From Spirochaetota bacterium (GTDB taxonomy: Bacteria > Spirochaetota > UBA4802 > UBA5550), in assembly GCA_016933025.1 (NCBI GenBank), contig JAFGBT010000015.1, positions 1 through 64,000 of the forward strand: a stretch of DNA of 64,000 nucleotides. The letters run 5' to 3'. A program made the translations under genes and the position numbers. Position 1 is the first letter of the stretch; each line of letters opens with the position of its first letter. Positions 63,119 through 64,000 of the stretch are shown piece by piece. The notes under the pieces are model-generated. The model searched no databases and had not been told where the DNA came from. It saw nothing but the letters and a program-made list of their open reading frames with translations.

Positions 63119-63313
63119 TTAAGGAACTCGTTTTATGGTTTTATCCGAGATCATCTCCTTGAATTCTGCGAGCAGGGCCTTCTCTACGCTGTCTATCCTG
63201 CCGTCTTCAAGTGCGATATTGTAGATCTCTTCGTATTCTGCGTTGGTTACCACATGGTCTTCAATGGCTTTCTTGATTACATCAGCCAGTTTCTGTCCAT
63301 TATGCATCAGCAT
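63119..63313 (-). CDS. Small acidic helical protein of unknown function
   Basis: A 64-residue protein with a good ribosome site (AGGAG, 8 bases). Two helical segments (LADVIKKAIEDHVVTNAEYEEI, DGRIDSVEKALLAEFKEMI) look like EF-hand or TerB-like loops; DGRIDSVEKALL resembles a calcium-binding loop but only one is evident. No family is recognised. Confidence 0.6.
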   Translation of the reverse strand: MLMHNGQKLADVIKKAIEDHVVTNAEYEEIYNIALEDGRIDSVEKALLAEFKEMISDKTIKRVP

Positions 63314-63546
63314 GTTTTATTCTCCTGGTCTGTCGGGACGCGTTTCGCCCGCATTCTGGTATGATTCACCGGATATATTCCCGGTCTGGATCATTTAATA
63401 AAGAGGCGGCCGGCATGTCAATTTTTTTTATCGGCGGCCCGTCCAACTTGATGGTAAAATCCGGTCCATGAAATTTTCGTGGATATTGCGTACAATCCTG
63501 TATTGATATATGAGCTGTTTAGCGGCCCGGGCACTGCGGGAATACG

Positions 63547-63574
63547 CAAAAAAAGCGCCGCTTTCGCGGCGCTT
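63547..63574 (-). terminator. Terminator of tRNA-Val
   Basis: AAGCGCCGC, GAAA, GCGGCGCTT followed by a T-run on the minus strand, directly downstream of the tRNA. Confidence 0.85.
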
Positions 63575-63577
63575 ATG

Positions 63578-63651
63578 TGGGCGATGCTGGACTCGAACCA
63601 GTGACCTCCTGCATGTGAGGCAGGCGCTCTAACCGACTGAGCTAATCGCCC
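63578..63651 (-). tRNA. tRNA-Val (CAC)
   Basis: Cloverleaf with acceptor GGGCGAT/ATCGCCC, D-arm GCTC...GAGC, anticodon stem CCTGC/GCAGG with loop CTCACAT (anticodon CAC), and T-arm loop TTCGAGT. CCA is not encoded; the discriminator is A. Confidence 0.93.
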
Positions 63652-63663
63652 GATGTGTTGCAC

Positions 63664-63691
63664 CTTTTACTAAGAAATCACCGCCTGTCAA
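63664..63691 (-). promoter_or_regulatory. Promoter of tRNA-Val
   Basis: On the minus strand TTGACA (63686-63691) and TAAAAG (63664-63669) are 16 bp apart, with initiation expected near 63657, just before the tRNA. Confidence 0.5.
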
Positions 63692-63723
63692 TAACAAAAA
63701 TCGGAAAAATATATCTTTCTTGT

Positions 63724-63753
63724 TGACATCGCCGGCGGTTTATCGATAACGAT
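63724..63753 (+). promoter_or_regulatory. Possible promoter of glyA
   Basis: TTGACA at 63724-63729 and TAACGA at 63748-63753 are 18 bp apart. The leader to the ATG at 63809 would be about 50 bases. Confidence 0.4.
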
Positions 63754-63808
63754 ATAGATGCCGGGACGTTCCCCGGGTTCCCCGAATAATCCAAACAGCG
63801 AGACCGCC

Positions 63809-64000
63809 ATGATTTACCAGAGAAACATCGAACGGATTGAAGAGCTCGTAAGGACCCAGAACGAGTGGCGCATGAGCACCATTAATCTTATCGCCAGCGA
63901 GAACGTCATGAGCAAAAGGGCGCGCGCAGTCATGGGCTCTGACTTCTGCCACCGGTACGCCGAGGGCCATCCGGGAGAGCGCTACTACCAGGGGACCGAG
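63809..64000 (+). CDS. glyA: Serine hydroxymethyltransferase, N-terminal part
   Basis: The frame starts at ATG 63809 and runs off the window end (64 codons visible). [20 protein letters not shown] and [17 protein letters not shown] are characteristic of GlyA, the PLP enzyme that makes glycine and methylene-THF from serine. The active-site lysine is outside the window. Confidence 0.93.
   Translation, partial: MIYQRNIERIEELVRTQNEWRMSTINLIASENVMSKRARAVMGSDFCHRYAEGHPGERYYQGTE

Noticed and set aside
63553..63574. Hairpin near 63560 as an independent small RNA
   Set aside because: It is an ordinary terminator directly after tRNA-Val.
1..64000. CRISPR array, Cas genes or prophage
   Set aside because: No regularly spaced direct repeats, no Cas or phage structural proteins were seen.

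Overview
The window is about 64 kb from an anaerobic, hydrogen- and formate-metabolising, probably Gram-negative bacterium. Most of it is GC-rich; the first 2.75 kb is AT-rich. A 7TMR-DISM/SpoIIE phosphatase, a second HAMP-SpoIIE phosphatase, a lipoprotein-like protein with cadherin-like, DUF2341 and LamG domains, and several short-signal exported proteins of unknown family together suggest a member of the Spirochaetota. This is an inference with moderate confidence; a deltaproteobacterial-type lineage is not excluded. There is no rRNA marker.

Layout. (1) 1-2750: AT-rich accessory patch with an IS3-type transposase tail, a decayed lipoprotein gene, a PIN-toxin/RHH-antitoxin pair with a perfect operator, and GC-rich interspersed repeats. 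(2) 2800-9800: yaiI-ywbE, ACT and PFL (DUF711) proteins, a beta-propeller lipoprotein, a B12-binding radical SAM protein and an unknown. (3) 9944-12353: NfnAB-like transhydrogenase. (4) 12935-18944: PAS sensor kinase, a degenerate acyl-CoA ligase, a nitroreductase and a NarL-type regulator. (5) 19223-29185: nine co-oriented genes for a membrane-bound group 4 [NiFe] hydrogenase with an unusual input module: a molybdopterin subunit lacking formate dehydrogenase catalytic residues, plus sulfhydrogenase-type HydB and HydG. (6) 29266-32723: response regulator, Cache-HAMP kinase and REC-kinase hybrid. (7) 32954-38124: CoA-transferase-GNAT fusion, ADP-forming acyl-CoA synthetase, and a stand-alone Pta N-terminal-like protein. 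(8) 38560-46329: exported protein, 7TMR-DISM phosphatase, Rrf2 regulator with zinc-ribbon partner, flavodoxin reductase, PanE, FdhD, FdhE, MobA. (9) 46403-50192: Tat-exported selenocysteine formate dehydrogenase, with an in-frame UGA followed by a SECIS-like hairpin. (10) 50592-64000: thioredoxin-like protein, lipase, small proteins, a possible structured RNA, methyltransferase, QueG-like protein, surface proteins, SpoIIE phosphatase, tRNA-Val and the start of glyA.

How the parts fit. The Sec-FDH would oxidise formate outside the cytoplasm, with FdhE, FdhD and MobA for maturation. The membrane hydrogenase could exchange electrons with NAD(P)H through HydG and HydB while moving ions. NfnAB balances ferredoxin, NADH and NADPH. 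The ADP-forming CoA ligase and CoA-transferase conserve energy from acyl-CoA. The most interesting points are the hydrogenase input module with an FDH-like subunit that should not oxidise formate, an FdhD in which both CxxC cysteines are serines, and a pseudoknot-capable intergenic RNA candidate near 53.5 kb.
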